Below the pieces are notes generated by a model, which searched no databases, was not told the DNA's origin, and was given only the letters and a program-made list of their open reading frames with translations. The position numbers were made by a program, and so were the translations under genes. A stretch of 64,000 bases of DNA, from the NCBI RefSeq assembly GCF_000004075.3, contig NC_026658.2, forward strand, positions 4,030,001-4,094,000. Direction: 5' to 3'. This document shows positions 1-12,013 of the stretch, piece after piece. Source of the DNA: Cucumis sativus. Taxonomy: Eukaryota; Streptophyta; Magnoliopsida; Cucurbitales; Cucurbitaceae. Every line of letters starts with the position of its first letter. The first letter of the stretch is position 1.

Positions 1-362
1 TCTCAATAAAAGTTTTTGTTTATTCATTAAAGTGAAAGATATTTAATATAACTCAGTTAAAAGATTGTTCTAAAGTGATTCTTCTTTCATGACCGAGATA
101 CATTCTTAAATTCTCCACCCAAACCGACATCATTTCATGCAGATACATGACTTATTGCAGAAGCTTATTCTTTCTAGGTAATTAGAGACAAAGCTACACA
201 AAGGAACCAGAAAATGGTCTAATAGTATGAAAGGGTTTAATCAAAGAAGTAAACGCATCAGTCTCATTCCAGTTCAGGAAATATAGTTGAAGTTGAATAA
301 GTTGATTATGAGGAAGTGAAACTATATCTAAGGTTCACTTAGTAGACTTCAACACTTGTTTC

Positions 363-609
363 TGTTAGATACCTAGAATGGTATATGGTTAGGGGTATAT
401 GGTAATTAGATATTTAAGCAGTTACTAAGAGTAGTGGTTATAAATAAGAAGTTGGTGAATGAAGAAGGGGGAGTTGTTGAGTAGATAGGTCTTGAGTAGT
501 ATTCTCAAGAGAGGGGGTCCCAAGTGCCATAAACTTGGATCTAATTGTAGTTCTGAGTTAATTCTCGATATATGAAATATATTAATTCTTGTTAGGAAGT
601 ATCCTAACA
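363..609 (+). mobile_element. solo LTR, 247 bp, with 5-bp target-site duplication
   Basis: The segment begins TGTTAGATAC and ends GTATCCTAACA, near-perfect inverted termini with the TG..CA rule of LTRs. It is flanked on both sides by GTTTC (358-362 and 610-614), a 5-base target-site duplication. A TATAAATA motif lies inside near 440 on the plus strand. No gag-pol coding or second LTR is nearby, so this is a solo LTR left by LTR-LTR recombination. It sits 3' of ISPF exon 2, so within an ISPF intron if the last exon is beyond the window. Superfamily (copia or gypsy) cannot be told from the LTR alone. Confidence 0.8.
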
Positions 610-1031
610 GTTTCAATGGTACAACGAACATTCACTTGTTAGATAAACATAAAGTTCCAAGGAAGAAAATACTGAATATACTCAATTTATTGAGATGCAT
701 CAAATTTGACACAACCACTACTTCGATCCTGAGTAAAAACTCAACATGTGACATAACATATACACATCAAAGAGACCAATAAAATTGCGAAAACCTGAGA
801 AAGGGTTATGTGATTGGTTTATCCACACTATGCTATTGAGGAACTCTAAAGCGAACAGCAAAGCAAGCAAAAAGATATCATGACATCCCATACGAAAGTA
901 ACAACAGAATCCTAGATCATCTGTACAATGCACCAAGTGATTCATATTAAACAAGTCAAGGAGGACAAGTTTCATATATAAAAACAAATTTTGGTAAATG
1001 TGTAAGAGTTCACTACGCCGTAACTACTTAC

Positions 1032-2112
1032 AGCTTCTTTTATGAAAACAGATGATGCAGCACCCTTCCATTTGGGATCTGAATCTGGAAAGATCTGTCC
1101 AATATCAGGAAGCCCCAAAGCACCCAAAATTGCATCAACCACACAGTGCAGTAGAACATCTCCTAAATCAACAAAAGAAATAAACACTTCAAAATTTAAC
1201 AAGAGTACGTTGCAGGAAAATTTAAACTGCAGAGACAAAAAAACCAAACTTTGGGTTATTACTTATTTTATAGTATACACTTCTAAAAAAAACATGACGA
1301 GATGGGAGCTCCATTCAACAGATCAATTGCAGGTAACTGAGCTTAAATAAGCTGATCTCCGACACTCCAAACTTCAAATGTACAAAATCAATTGAATAAT
1401 AGTAAACTATAATAACCGTAAGATCCAAGTCTTATCACCAACATTAGAACATAGCTTCGCATGGATTTTCAAATCTATAATAGAATTTGACATAACACAA
1501 GATGCTGCCATTTTTCATAGGTTAAAAACTAAAACTATTACGTAAAAAGAAGTTGAAAGATGTCAAACTTCTATCAAATTAGTCCATAGAATTCTCAGTT
1601 AAGTAAAAAAGTATCGTCATCAACAGCGGCCAATTACACACTAAAACAGAACTATGCAAATGTTAAATTGAAGGGATAATTAGCCAAGAAAAAAACTGAG
1701 AAAGAATTTAAAGACCCACAATTAAATAGCAAGGAACAAAAACACAAAAAAGAAAGAGAAACCAAATAAAATTACCATCGGAATGAGCTTCGCAGCCTCT
1801 ATCATGAGGAATACTAATCCCCCCAATAATCAAAGGGTACCCAGGCTCTAAGCGATGAAGATCGAAGCCGTGTCCAACCCGAAACGGCAAGGTTTTGGAG
1901 GGAGAATCGGATTTGATGGCGGTAGTGGAGGAGACAGAGTGAGAAGCGGCGGAATTGACACGGAAAGAAGGTAGAGAAGAGGAGGAGGAGAAGGAGGAAA
2001 GTGGTGTAAATTTTGTTGTGGGAAAGGAAGGAGGATAGAGAGAAAGAGAAAGGGATTGGTGGGAAGTAGTGGCAGCGGCCGGAGAGGCGAAGAGTGGGGC
2101 GGAGAGGGCCAT
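1032..2112 (-). CDS. ISPF: ISPF, 2-C-methyl-D-erythritol 2,4-cyclodiphosphate synthase, first two exons (partial)
   Basis: This is a plastid enzyme of the MEP isoprenoid pathway; it cyclises CDP-methylerythritol phosphate to MEcPP with loss of CMP. Exon 1 runs 2112-1776 and exon 2 runs 1162-1032, with GT donors and an AG acceptor in phase. Together they encode about 156 residues. Residues 1 to about 70 are rich in Ser, Thr and Ala with few acidic residues, as in a chloroplast transit peptide. The mature part starts near [14 protein letters not shown]. The metal ligands of the family are visible: D84 and H86 (FDLH) and H118 (VLLHCVVDA). I chose the ATG at 2112 (MALSAP) because it opens the transit peptide; an in-frame ATG at 2166 would add 18 residues. 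The C-terminal exon (about 75 residues, with the later conserved Lys/Glu region) is not between 1 and 1031, so it must lie past the left edge. Family assignment is very secure. Confidence 0.93.
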
Positions 2113-2274
2113 GGAAAGGAGAGTGTGTTTTGTGTGGTTGAATTGTATTGTTGTTGGCGCCAGCAAGGCGCGTGGAGAGTGTCACAAAAAATATGTAATT
2201 GCCTCGTTTATTACATTCCCTTATTAACTTCACTTCTTTTCTTTCATCTTTTAAAATTACAAATTCTTGAATTT

Positions 2275-2282
2275 TATTTATA
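2275..2282 (-). promoter_or_regulatory. candidate TATA box of ISPF
   Basis: TATAAATA reads on the minus strand about 163 bases upstream of the chosen ISPF start codon. Position and orientation suit a core promoter with a leader of roughly 130 bases. The flanking DNA is AT-rich, so a chance match is possible. Confidence 0.35.
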
Positions 2283-4074
2283 ACATTCTCTTTAATCTTA
2301 ATTGTTTAATGCTTTATTTCCATCACTATTTCAATATTTTCGTTTAATATCTTGTTTAGATTCAATGAATTGATATTTTCATTTTGTTGTAGAAAAAATC
2401 TCTTTTAATTCTGTAGATTTGTAAGAGGTTATCCTGAGTTGTATGTTTTGTGTGGAGTCTAAGATGGAAAATGAGGTGGCTTACCATTTGACTCATGCAA
2501 TGCAAGGGTGTTAGATGGTAATATTGGAACTTGTTTTCCCAATCTCTCTTCTTCCTTTTCTAAAGAAGTTGGTGGGATTTTCTATGAAGAGCTTTGTGTA
2601 TACTTTGAGAGTTTTCAATATATAATTTTCTTCTTTCAACAAAATAAAACTTTTAAATGAGGTTAATAATCGGTAAAGTACCACCCTTTAATTTAGAAAG
2701 ATTTAGAGAAAAAACCTAAATCTAACCTAAAATATCACAAATCTTTTTAATTAAGATTTATTATATTTTTAAGACAATTGTAACATTCCATTTCCTTATT
2801 TTCTTCCCTTTATTATGGCGTTGGCTTTCTTTTCCAATTTGTATTTCAAATAATTGTTTTTTTCTTTTGTTTCGATTTGGTACAGAATATACGATTACTT
2901 TTTTTTTCTTTTATTTTTCGTTTCTTATACTCTTTCTTCTTCCATTTCATAGACTATATTCCACTCATGTTCGGCATATATTTTTTATTGAATGTCTCGT
3001 CATTCGATATACCAGTATACTATTGAATAATAAATTTATGTTTTGTGATTTGTCACATATATATTACTGCATATATTCAATAATACATACACATTTTTTT
3101 TTCTTCATGTTTTGTGATTTTTTCTTACTACATTTATATATCATTGTATACATAGATTATATATTTTTTTTTCAATTCTTACACATATATTGTTGCATAA
3201 TACATATATTTTATGTGATTTGTTACATATATATTATTTCATATATTCAACAATACATAAATGATGTTATATTCAATATACTCAATCTATCATAACGTAT
3301 TTCGAATACAAAATACAAATTCTTATTAACCATAAAATTTTGCCAATTTTTTTCTTCAAAAGATCACTGTACCAGTCGACCGCTGATGTTCTTCTTCTTC
3401 ACCGCTTATACTTCCTCAAATCTTCTATTATTCAACGTCTTTTGTGAAGAAAATGGAATCAATATTCAACGTATTTGAAAAAGTAAACTTTTTTAAAAAA
3501 ATTAAAATGTAATCCACATCCCTAATTTCTCTCATTGTCGTTCTACCTTCTATAAATAAATTGATATAATAACTTTTCATTCATAAAATATACATCATAT
3601 TATTCATTATATACTATAATTGTGTGAAATATATGAAAAAATGCACAACAAGAGAAAGAATGGACGGAGAGAGAGATTGGAAAGTGAGAGAGATCAAGAG
3701 GAAATATTTTTTTTTGAACAAAATCACCCAAATAAAAAATAATTAAGAGAAGAAATTTATTATAATTTTACAAAAAATATAATTAATCACTTATCATATT
3801 TACATGGAATATCTAATAAACGTAAATATTAATTCTCTTTCCTTTTTTTTTTTTTCTTTTTTTTTGAAGACAAAGATGGATAAATTGATTATTTGGATCT
3901 TACATGTAAAATATGAGTCAATTTAAAACATTTCTCGAAAATTTTAAAAATTTGGATCAATCATATTATATTTTAGACTATCTTAGTTAATTATCCTTTT
4001 AACTTACATTTAACCTAAAGTTGAAAGCAGGATTTGCAAAAGAAGCAGAATGGACCCAAAATCCTTAATTGGAA

Positions 4075-4294
4075 GGGCCCAATGTAGAGAGACTTGGACA
4101 GAAATACACACATGGTCCAAATAGTAGCCCAAGCCCATGGGCCCAAATCAGGTAAGTTCACTTTACAAAACTCCCTGTCTCGTTCATAACAGGAAGGCCC
4201 TCATCCCTCGTAAAAGGGTTTCATCAACTCTTCATTTTCATTGTCTTAAACTCATCATGAGATCTCCTAAAAGAATCCCATGAAACTCATCATG
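4075..4294. promoter_or_regulatory. GGGCCC/TGGGCC (site II-like) cluster, function unknown
   Basis: GGGCCCA occurs at 4075-4081 and TGGGCCC near 4138-4144, with further GCCCA words between. AAACTCATCATG occurs twice (4248-4259 and 4283-4294), 35 bases apart. TGGGCC elements are common in plant promoters of translation-related and small nucleolar RNA genes. No coding frame follows, so this may be a promoter of an unannotated transcript or chance. Confidence 0.2.
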
Positions 4295-4695
4295 CGGCCT
4301 TGACTTCAAAGTTTAAGATTAGCGTACAAAAAGATAATATTTAATTGATCATACTTGGACACGGTTGATACTCCCTTTTCAAAAGTATACTTGGTGTGAT
4401 CTATCTTGTTTTACATCCATTTTTGTGCAATTCATTGAATGCCATCCTTTTTAAAACTATATATTATTTTGAACTTCTTTAAAAATATATATATAACAAC
4501 CCTCCCAATATTTACATTCTATATAAAACAATTTTGAAAACGAAAAAAAAAATTAACATATCCATAATTAATTAAAAATACCAAAAATGCCCCACCATTA
4601 ATTGACATTTGGCACATTCAACGTGTAATATATTTTACTCTTTCCAACATACTTTTTATCGTCAAACTAAAAGATTATTTTCAAGATTTGTTGGT

Positions 4696-4833
4696 ACACG
4701 ATCGTATACATTTAGAAAACCAAATGTCGACGATTTTTAGATTTTGCACACGATTGTTTAGAATTGACACAATCGTTTATATTTAGAATACAATATTTTG
4801 GATTTGACTTTTTTTTTTTTACACGATCGTTTA
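4696..4833. repeat. imperfect array of ACACGATCGTTTA-like motifs
   Basis: Four spaced copies of an ACACGATCGTTTA-like word are seen: 4696-4710, 4747-4760, 4766-4784 and 4821-4833. Spacing is irregular (about 20 to 55 bases). This looks like the degraded subterminal part of a DNA transposon, but no inverted ends or target duplication were found. Confidence 0.35.
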
Positions 4834-7030
4834 CCCAAGATTTGAAATCACAACCAAAAAATTGTGCAAAGCCACAACCACGGTAAGAGAAATAGAATTT
4901 AAATAAAATAAAGCTAAATTTAATATATATTGTAATTTAAAACTTCTAAATTAATATTAAAATACAAAAACTGATAATATAAGGGACACTACCCCTAACC
5001 CTTAATAAATCTGTCCCGAATAAAAGAAAAAAAATTGTAAAAAAGAAAAAGAAAAAAAATGGTTAGTTTCATCGACATTTTTAAAATTAACCTATTATTT
5101 TTATATTATTTTTTTCCTTTGTGATTGATAAGGATGCATGAAGATGAGTGTAACGTTGATTGCAGCAAATATATTGACCCGTTATCGATTACATTTTATC
5201 GTTGGGGCCTAAATATAATAGGAATTAATGTTAAATGGTTTAAATTTATGTGCTTGCTTATTTTCGTTGTTGGCTGTGTTGTATTTCTTTTTCTTCATTA
5301 ATAATCTTTAATTTCTTTTCGTTTCTATATAGTTAAGTTTTTTCTTTTACCTACCATAGGGGTAGGGTTAGCAACACATCCATACATAGTTGAATTATGA
5401 TCATCAATACTTACCAACATTGTATTTAAAAGAAAAGTAATCTATGTTAAGTGTATTTTCCACACTAAAGTTGAATATTCTATTAAAATTAATTGTTTAG
5501 TTTTTTATTTCGTTTCTTAATTAATTTAGTCATTTTTCAAATTAGGTTGTTTAATTGTTGTCACGACTCACATTTATGTTTATGTTTTAGTAATTAATAA
5601 AACCCTAAACTTTTACTTAACTTAGTAGTCTCAAGATTGAAATAATTTCTAATTTAAATTAACACTTTCTCAAACATTGTTATATCTTAAATCAAAACTT
5701 GTTGAATTGCACTATATGTAGAAGTGATTCTAATAATTATAAAAATGTTTTTGTTTTTTTTTTATATATTTCTAACCACATATTTTTAGGATTTTCTTGT
5801 TAAACACTTGGAAGTCATTTTTTCTTCTATAATAATAATTGTAGTTTTTTATCCAACAAAAATATTTAAATTGATCCAATTCATTTACTGGAATTGTTGT
5901 CTTAAAAACAAGTATTCACTCCACAGAAACTACAATCATACTAGAAAGATATCTTCTCAATGGGATATGAAGATTAATTCCAACAAAATAGTGACCTTAA
6001 ACTACTCATCTTTGGAAAACTTTTGAACATCGTCCTCAACTCAACTCAAGATTAAAAAGATCGAAAAAGAAAGAGAACTGATTTGAATGTATCAAACATA
6101 AATTTGTAAAGGAAACATCACCCAGTTTGGTGTTTCAATTCAATATGGATATTATGACACCAAACAACAATGTTTCAAATCTCTCTCTTTTTTTTAAAGA
6201 TAAATAAATAATTGATGTTTCAGTCCATAAAGTATATCCCAACCTTTCACTTTTCTTAAGAAATATCCAACAATATATATTTCTTAGACACTTTATTGGT
6301 CTCTTTTTTAAAAATGAATTTCACTGTACATTTAATAAAAGAATTGAGAAAATGAGTTCAATCAACTTTAGTTAGTCACTCTATTTAGAATTTAAATAAT
6401 CTAGAATGTCATCACAGCATAGGGTCATTATGTAAACTCAAAAAGTTAAATGACTCTTTAATTTAAAACCAATATTATACATTCATTTATAAGACCCCTA
6501 GGAATCAACCGTTTTTATATGGGTCGAATTAAATACTGTGATTCTTCCTAAAAACATAACTACAATTCTAGTTAATATAGATTTGTGGATGATTTTGAAA
6601 TTGTTAAAATGATTCTACCATGAATTAAGATCTCGTTAAAAAACAAATATTTTAATCTCTTTTTAATAATAAATTTTACACTATTAAATACAACTTTAAT
6701 GATGGAGCATGTTTTCAACATGTACAACTTTTTATGAACTTAATTATTAATAGAATTGTACACAAATTTATCAATTAAAAAGATAAACCAAATTAAGTCT
6801 ACAAACACTCATTCTACCTCTAAATTTTCTAGTAAAAGAATGAGTAAGAAATAAACTTAATTAATTTTAAAAATAAAAACTAAAAAATGAAATGGTTTTT
6901 TTTTTTTTTTTTTGTATATATACAAGTTGAAGAAATTAGAATATGGATACATTCAATATTTGCCCATTTTGATATGGTGAAGAAAGAAATGTCCCCTTCA
7001 TAATTGATAAATATATAAATAAAAAATAGA

Positions 7031-7058
7031 AATAATAATAATAATAATAATAATAATA
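7031..7058. repeat. AAT trinucleotide microsatellite
   Basis: About nine uninterrupted ATA/AAT units in non-coding DNA. Confidence 0.85.
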
Positions 7059-10000
7059 TGAAATTCTTAGAAAAGAAAGAAACAAAAGAAGAAGCCAAAG
7101 GAAAAGACCATTTCAAATCCACCGTTTTATATTATCCCAAGTTGCCCATTCCGCGTGGGAAAAAAAATGAAACATCCCTTCTAAATTCTCTTAAGACGTC
7201 ACTTTAAAATGGCCCATACTATGCAATATGTAACCCTACCAAAATCACAAAACTATATAATAATAATAAATACCTTCCTATGAATATTCAATTATAAAAT
7301 TATATAATATGATTGTGAGTGCCAATTTGGTCCCAAATTCCTCCATTTTCCTCTCTGTTCCCTCCCCATCACGTAACCCATTAACTATATGGTAAAATCA
7401 GAATTGTACATAACCCCTATTATTCTTTAAAATGATTATTATTCTAATTGTAGTTACTTATCATTTACACAATTATTTAACTTGATTAAAATAAAATAGA
7501 GTAACTATTTTAAATTATCGACTATCATGATTTAATTTTACAAAAAAAGTTCTTTTTCGTCCTAGTTTTTCTTAAAATCAAATAAAGTACTAGTGGAAGG
7601 TGGGATAAAGGGAGGTCACACTAAAATATCTTCCTAAAGTTGACACATTCATCATTCATCATGCCCAAAAGGGAAGCATTATATTTGTCTAGCTAAGTTG
7701 TTATTGGTATACAATTAATTTTGTTAATTAAGATCTTTTTAGTTGGCTTGAAGCTAGTTAGCCATTTTTTCATATAAAGTATTTTACATCGTCGTTTAAT
7801 TAGTTAATTCTATTATTTGTATTAATCAAAACCTTTTTGTAAATGATGAAGGAGATATTTGAGAATAATTATGATGCTAAAGTGATGTCATCTTCAAAAA
7901 GAAAAGCCATAAAATCCATCTGAATAGTATATATATAAATATCTTAAAAGCTCTTTTTAGGTTGATATTTATTATCCTTATGATTGTTTTTGTTAAGCAA
8001 CCTCTAACGTGAGGAAAACCATCAAATGATTAAAAATGAAAAAGAAGAAGAATTAATAATCATAAATAAGGGTTTCAATCAAAGAAAAAAAAAATTAAAG
8101 ACGAAATTTAATACTACTAAATAAATTACTCGAAATAGGATAAGAAATTCTTGCTTAAGAATAATTTTACAATAACAATACAACTCTTAGAATCTATTTC
8201 ATATACAAACAAACTCCGAATAACACCAAACACATTAAATTTACATATAAAATCTTGGATTAGGGTTAAAACTTTTGTAGTCCTTTTCTTCTTCTTCTTC
8301 CTTTTTTTTTTTTTTTTTGGTTATTAATAAGAGAGAAAGTAGATTAGGGTTAGGCTCATCAAGTTGAAGGTGCCAAGTTGCAAAAGAGGACTTTAATTTT
8401 TCTTTTGTTTATTTTATTCCTCTTTGTGTGATGTTTGACTTTGGGAAGGTTCTTGAAAAACAGGATTGAGATTAGGCAGTGGGTTTTTTTGACTGAAAAA
8501 GTAAGGAAAGTCGGAAATGAAAGCAATAATGGCCTTTGTAATATAATTATGTGTGTGTGTGTATATATATATTATAGGCAATGGGAGCAAGCGTGGGAAA
8601 GGCCAAAGGGAGGGGGAGCAACCTATGATGTTGATCTCTCCTTATATATATATATTTTAAAGATATTATATTATCCCGTCCATCAATTTGATACAACTTT
8701 TTGTTAGTCGACGTCGATATAAAGAAGTATTGGGAATAATATATCGATAAGTTCTCTATTCAATTTGCTTTGCTTTGTCAATTTTGTTCAGATTTTAAGT
8801 GGTATGACAGAAATGAAATCAATGAGTAAAGAATAAAGAACAAGAATAATACATCAATGTAGAGATTTTGTGTGTTGATCATATAGTGGTTGGAAATGAC
8901 TAGGGTTTTTCTTACGTTTTACAAAAGTGTACACCTTGTCCCATATTGGAAGATTTCAAATTGGTGAAAAGTTATTTTACCTACAAAGACTTATTTAAGA
9001 GCTTTCAAATTGTGGTTGTATTGGCGGTAATGATCTACGTTTGGAAATATAATTAACAGTATGTTAGTTACTTTTATGGACAAATTAAGTTTATACCGTT
9101 TAGGTTTTCGGGTAATTGGCAATGTTTCGAACCTTCGAGCGAGATCATTTGGAATGCTAAGTTTGAGTTGGTGTTTTGATTGAATGTGTAGTATCCAATC
9201 ACGAAACTTGAACTTTTACACTTCTATATACAATTTACAATATAATCTATACGGTGTCTGTGTGGTATGTAGACAAAATCTATTAGGGGAAAGAAGCCTT
9301 AATACATACTTTCAAATTATTCTATTAAAACTTTAGATCTAAGTAGTGATATTCAAAGGAGGTAATTAATTGGTAGAAGTTTGGTATATATCCTTTAGTG
9401 TTTTGGGTGTGACTAAAAGTAATGTTAGTTTGAATTTTATAGATGTGCTAATCACTGTTTTAAACAAATTGAAAGCTAATTTTAAATTCTTTTTCTATAA
9501 TAATTAAAAAAAAACATATCTAAATTCAAATAAAATTTCGTACTGAAATAGTACTTGAAATTTAATTAATTTTACTTGAAATACATTTTGTAAACTGACA
9601 TCAAGTCAATTTAAATATAGTTCAATCTGAAAAGCCAAAATGCCTGAACCTTCCTACCTCTGAATTGTTATACTAAAGAATATAAAACGAGTTTGGGAGA
9701 TACAAACCCAATAATTCAAATCTTATGATGTCTACCTAATCAAAATATAAAATATATCATTGATAGATGATGGTACAAAAACTTAACGTAATCTTGAAAA
9801 TTAATTAATCACTGCCTAATTTTTTAGTTCCCTACTTTTGAAAAGAATAGGAATGAGTTCATACTTTTTGGAGGAGTACAAAAATAATAGATCCTAAATA
9901 GTAGCATATTGTTGATAAATACAACCAAAGTCCAAAATACTTAACTAAATAACGAGATTATCATAAAAATACGATTGAGGAATTAAAAACTACATCTACA

Positions 10001-10303
10001 TAGAGTGGGACTTTTGGGTGCGAAACAGAAAAATGATGACAAGAAAATAAATAATATCATATCAACGTGAAGATGTTTGAAAGGCCGTGCTAATAAAAAG
10101 AAAAAGAAAAAGTGCAATATATGACCCTTTATTTTCAAAAAGCCATTATTGATGGTATTTAAGTGGAAAACTTGTTAATATGGACAACTTAAGAATCATC
10201 ATCAACTACTGATCTATCTATGTCCACTCATTATTAAACAAAAAACACATCAAATAAAAAGTTATGAAAATAACATATAAGATTATGTTAATACAATAAT
10301 ATA

Positions 10304-10307
<4 letters not shown>

Positions 10308-10371
<64 letters not shown>

Positions 10372-10391
10372 AAAGAAAGAAAGAAAGAAAG
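10308..10391. repeat. compound microsatellite (TA)n-(GAAA)n
   Basis: About 62 bases of pure TA dinucleotide are followed directly by five GAAA units. It ends roughly 295 bases upstream of the start codon of the IIe WRKY gene, so within its likely promoter. Length polymorphism is expected. Confidence 0.95.
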
Positions 10392-10489
10392 CAACAAAGA
10401 ATTATTAATTAGATTTCTGCTCTCCACACCATGATAAACAAGTTAAGAGCTAAAAGAAAACAAATTTTAAAGGTGTTGACATTTAAGAA

Positions 10490-10495
10490 AGTCAA
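10490..10495 (-). promoter_or_regulatory. W-box upstream of the IIe WRKY gene
   Basis: AGTCAA on the plus strand is TTGACT on the minus strand, the core bound by WRKY factors. It lies about 190 bases upstream of the start codon. Auto- or cross-regulation by WRKYs is common in this family, but a single short core is weak evidence. Confidence 0.35.
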
Positions 10496-10685
10496 TGAAA
10501 AAGCAGTTTCACACAAGATCCATCATTTCTCCAATTATTTAAACAAAGGGGGGTTTTGGTGAGATTTAATTTGCTCAAAAGCTAAGAATTAGTAGTACTT
10601 TTCAAAGTCAGCTCCCTCTTTCTCTTAGTTTAAATTCTTCATCTGTTGTCTTTTTGAGAATTATTATTAATTACCTGCAATATCA

Positions 10686-12013
10686 ATGGAGGATTGGGGT
10701 TTGCAAGCAATTGTAAAAGGGTGCAATGGAATACCAATTGGTTCTTCAACAACAGCAGCAACAACAAGGCTTATGGAAGATTCAAATTGGTATTCTTTTT
10801 TGAGATCAGATCAAGAAGAAGATGAATTTTTTTCTTCTTGTGTTTATAATAGTAGTTATAATAATCCTCAAATTTCAAGTTCTTCAATATTTCATGATGA
10901 GTTTGAAGGATTATTTGGAAGAAATTCATCTAATAATTCAGCAGCTGCCTCCATTTCTCATCTTCTTAGAGATTTTAAGGAACCTGCAGATCAAAAGCTT
11001 CATCACAAGAACCAAATTATCCAACCAACTAAACAGAAACAAAGGTATATACTTACTTTACTTAGCTTCAATTCAAACTAATTATTTCCCCCCTTTTCTT
11101 GTTTAATTTCTTGGTATTTTTTCTAAAAAACGTTTGATTAATTATTAATTTTTACTCTGAATGAAAACTTATAAACATAAATAGTATATTTATTATATTT
11201 TGGTTAGTATTGATTTTTGTATGATTTGGTTAAAGTTTGATGTAATTAAATTTAGGCAAACCAGTCTCCATCAATTTGAACTTTTGGATTTAGTTACACT
11301 TTAATATGGTAATTTGAGTATGAAGTTTTATCAACATAATTATAAAATTTAACTGTGTCATATAGTATATGTTCCCAACTTAGAGAACAAATGTTGGAAT
11401 CTCATCTAACAAAATACGAAGTAATCTTCTGTCATATTATTTCTTCTCAGGAATTAAATATGAAATTTAGGTCGATGAAATTAAAAGCTATTTAAATTAT
11501 ATTTAACCCACAAACTCAAATCCGAGATTGATTCTTTTTTTTTATATATTTTGATATCTCAGCAAGAAAAGTAGACAAAATAGGGTAGTGAAAGAGGTGA
11601 AAGCAGATAAAGTATGTTCAGATTCATGGGGATGGAGAAAATACGGACAAAAACCAATCAAAGGCTCTCCATACCCAAGAAGCTATTATAGATGCAGCTC
11701 CTCGAAAGGATGTTCTGCTCGAAAGCAAGTCGAGCGTAGCCTCTCCGATCCCGAAGTCTTTATCGTAACCTACACGGCGGAGCACAACCATGCCGAGCCT
11801 ACTCGCCGCAACGCCCTTGCTGGGACCACCCGGAAGAAGTTTCCGGCACTTGAGAACCCGAATTTAGACATGATTCTCTCACCTAATAATTCAACTTCAG
11901 TGGCATCCATTGAAGAAGATCAACATCCAATGGAAGGTGTGACAGATGGGGAAGTTTTGATTGATATGCCATTTGAATTCTTCACTGGTTTGGAGGATTT
12001 ACTTTTTGGATGA
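10686..12013 (+). CDS. WRKY: WRKY transcription factor, group IIe (WRKY22/27/29-like)
   Basis: A nuclear DNA-binding factor expected to bind W-boxes (TTGACY) and act in defence or senescence signalling. Exon 1 is 10686-11044 and exon 2 is 11563-12013, giving 269 residues. Exon 1 codes a Ser/Asn-rich acidic N-terminus. The WRKY domain lies at about residues 135-200: the WRKYGQK heptad appears here as WRKYGQK after WG (144-150), zinc ligands are C164, C170, H193 and H195, and [20 protein letters not shown] is the IIe signature. A basic stretch (SKKSRQNR) precedes the domain as in IIe members, and the C-terminus is acidic ([12 protein letters not shown]). The single intron lies just before the domain. 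The intron that most non-IIa/IIb WRKY genes carry at the PR codon inside the domain is absent. Orthology to 22, 27 or 29 cannot be fixed here. Confidence 0.93.

Larger units (their letters stand above)
2290..10460. other. gene-poor AT-rich intergenic stretch
   Basis: About 8 kb with no supported gene. Open frames here are low-complexity and rich in Phe, Ile and Tyr (for example 2867-3295), as expected from T-rich DNA. It holds poly-A/T runs, an AAT microsatellite near 7031, a cluster of ACACGATCGTTTA-like motifs at 4696-4833, a GGCCCA-rich patch at 4070-4150 and AT-type microsatellites near 8560 and 8645. Old transposon debris is likely but no element boundaries were found. Confidence 0.6.

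Noticed and set aside
1..1031. Search for the last ISPF exon
   Set aside because: No minus-strand frame here matches the expected C-terminal part of the enzyme, so the exon is taken to lie beyond the left edge.
2867..3295. 142-codon plus-strand frame rich in Phe, Tyr and Ile
   Set aside because: Product of T-rich low-complexity DNA, no recognised protein, no splice or promoter context.
8435..8707. 90-codon plus-strand frame
   Set aside because: Contains translated GT and TA microsatellites and no conserved motif.
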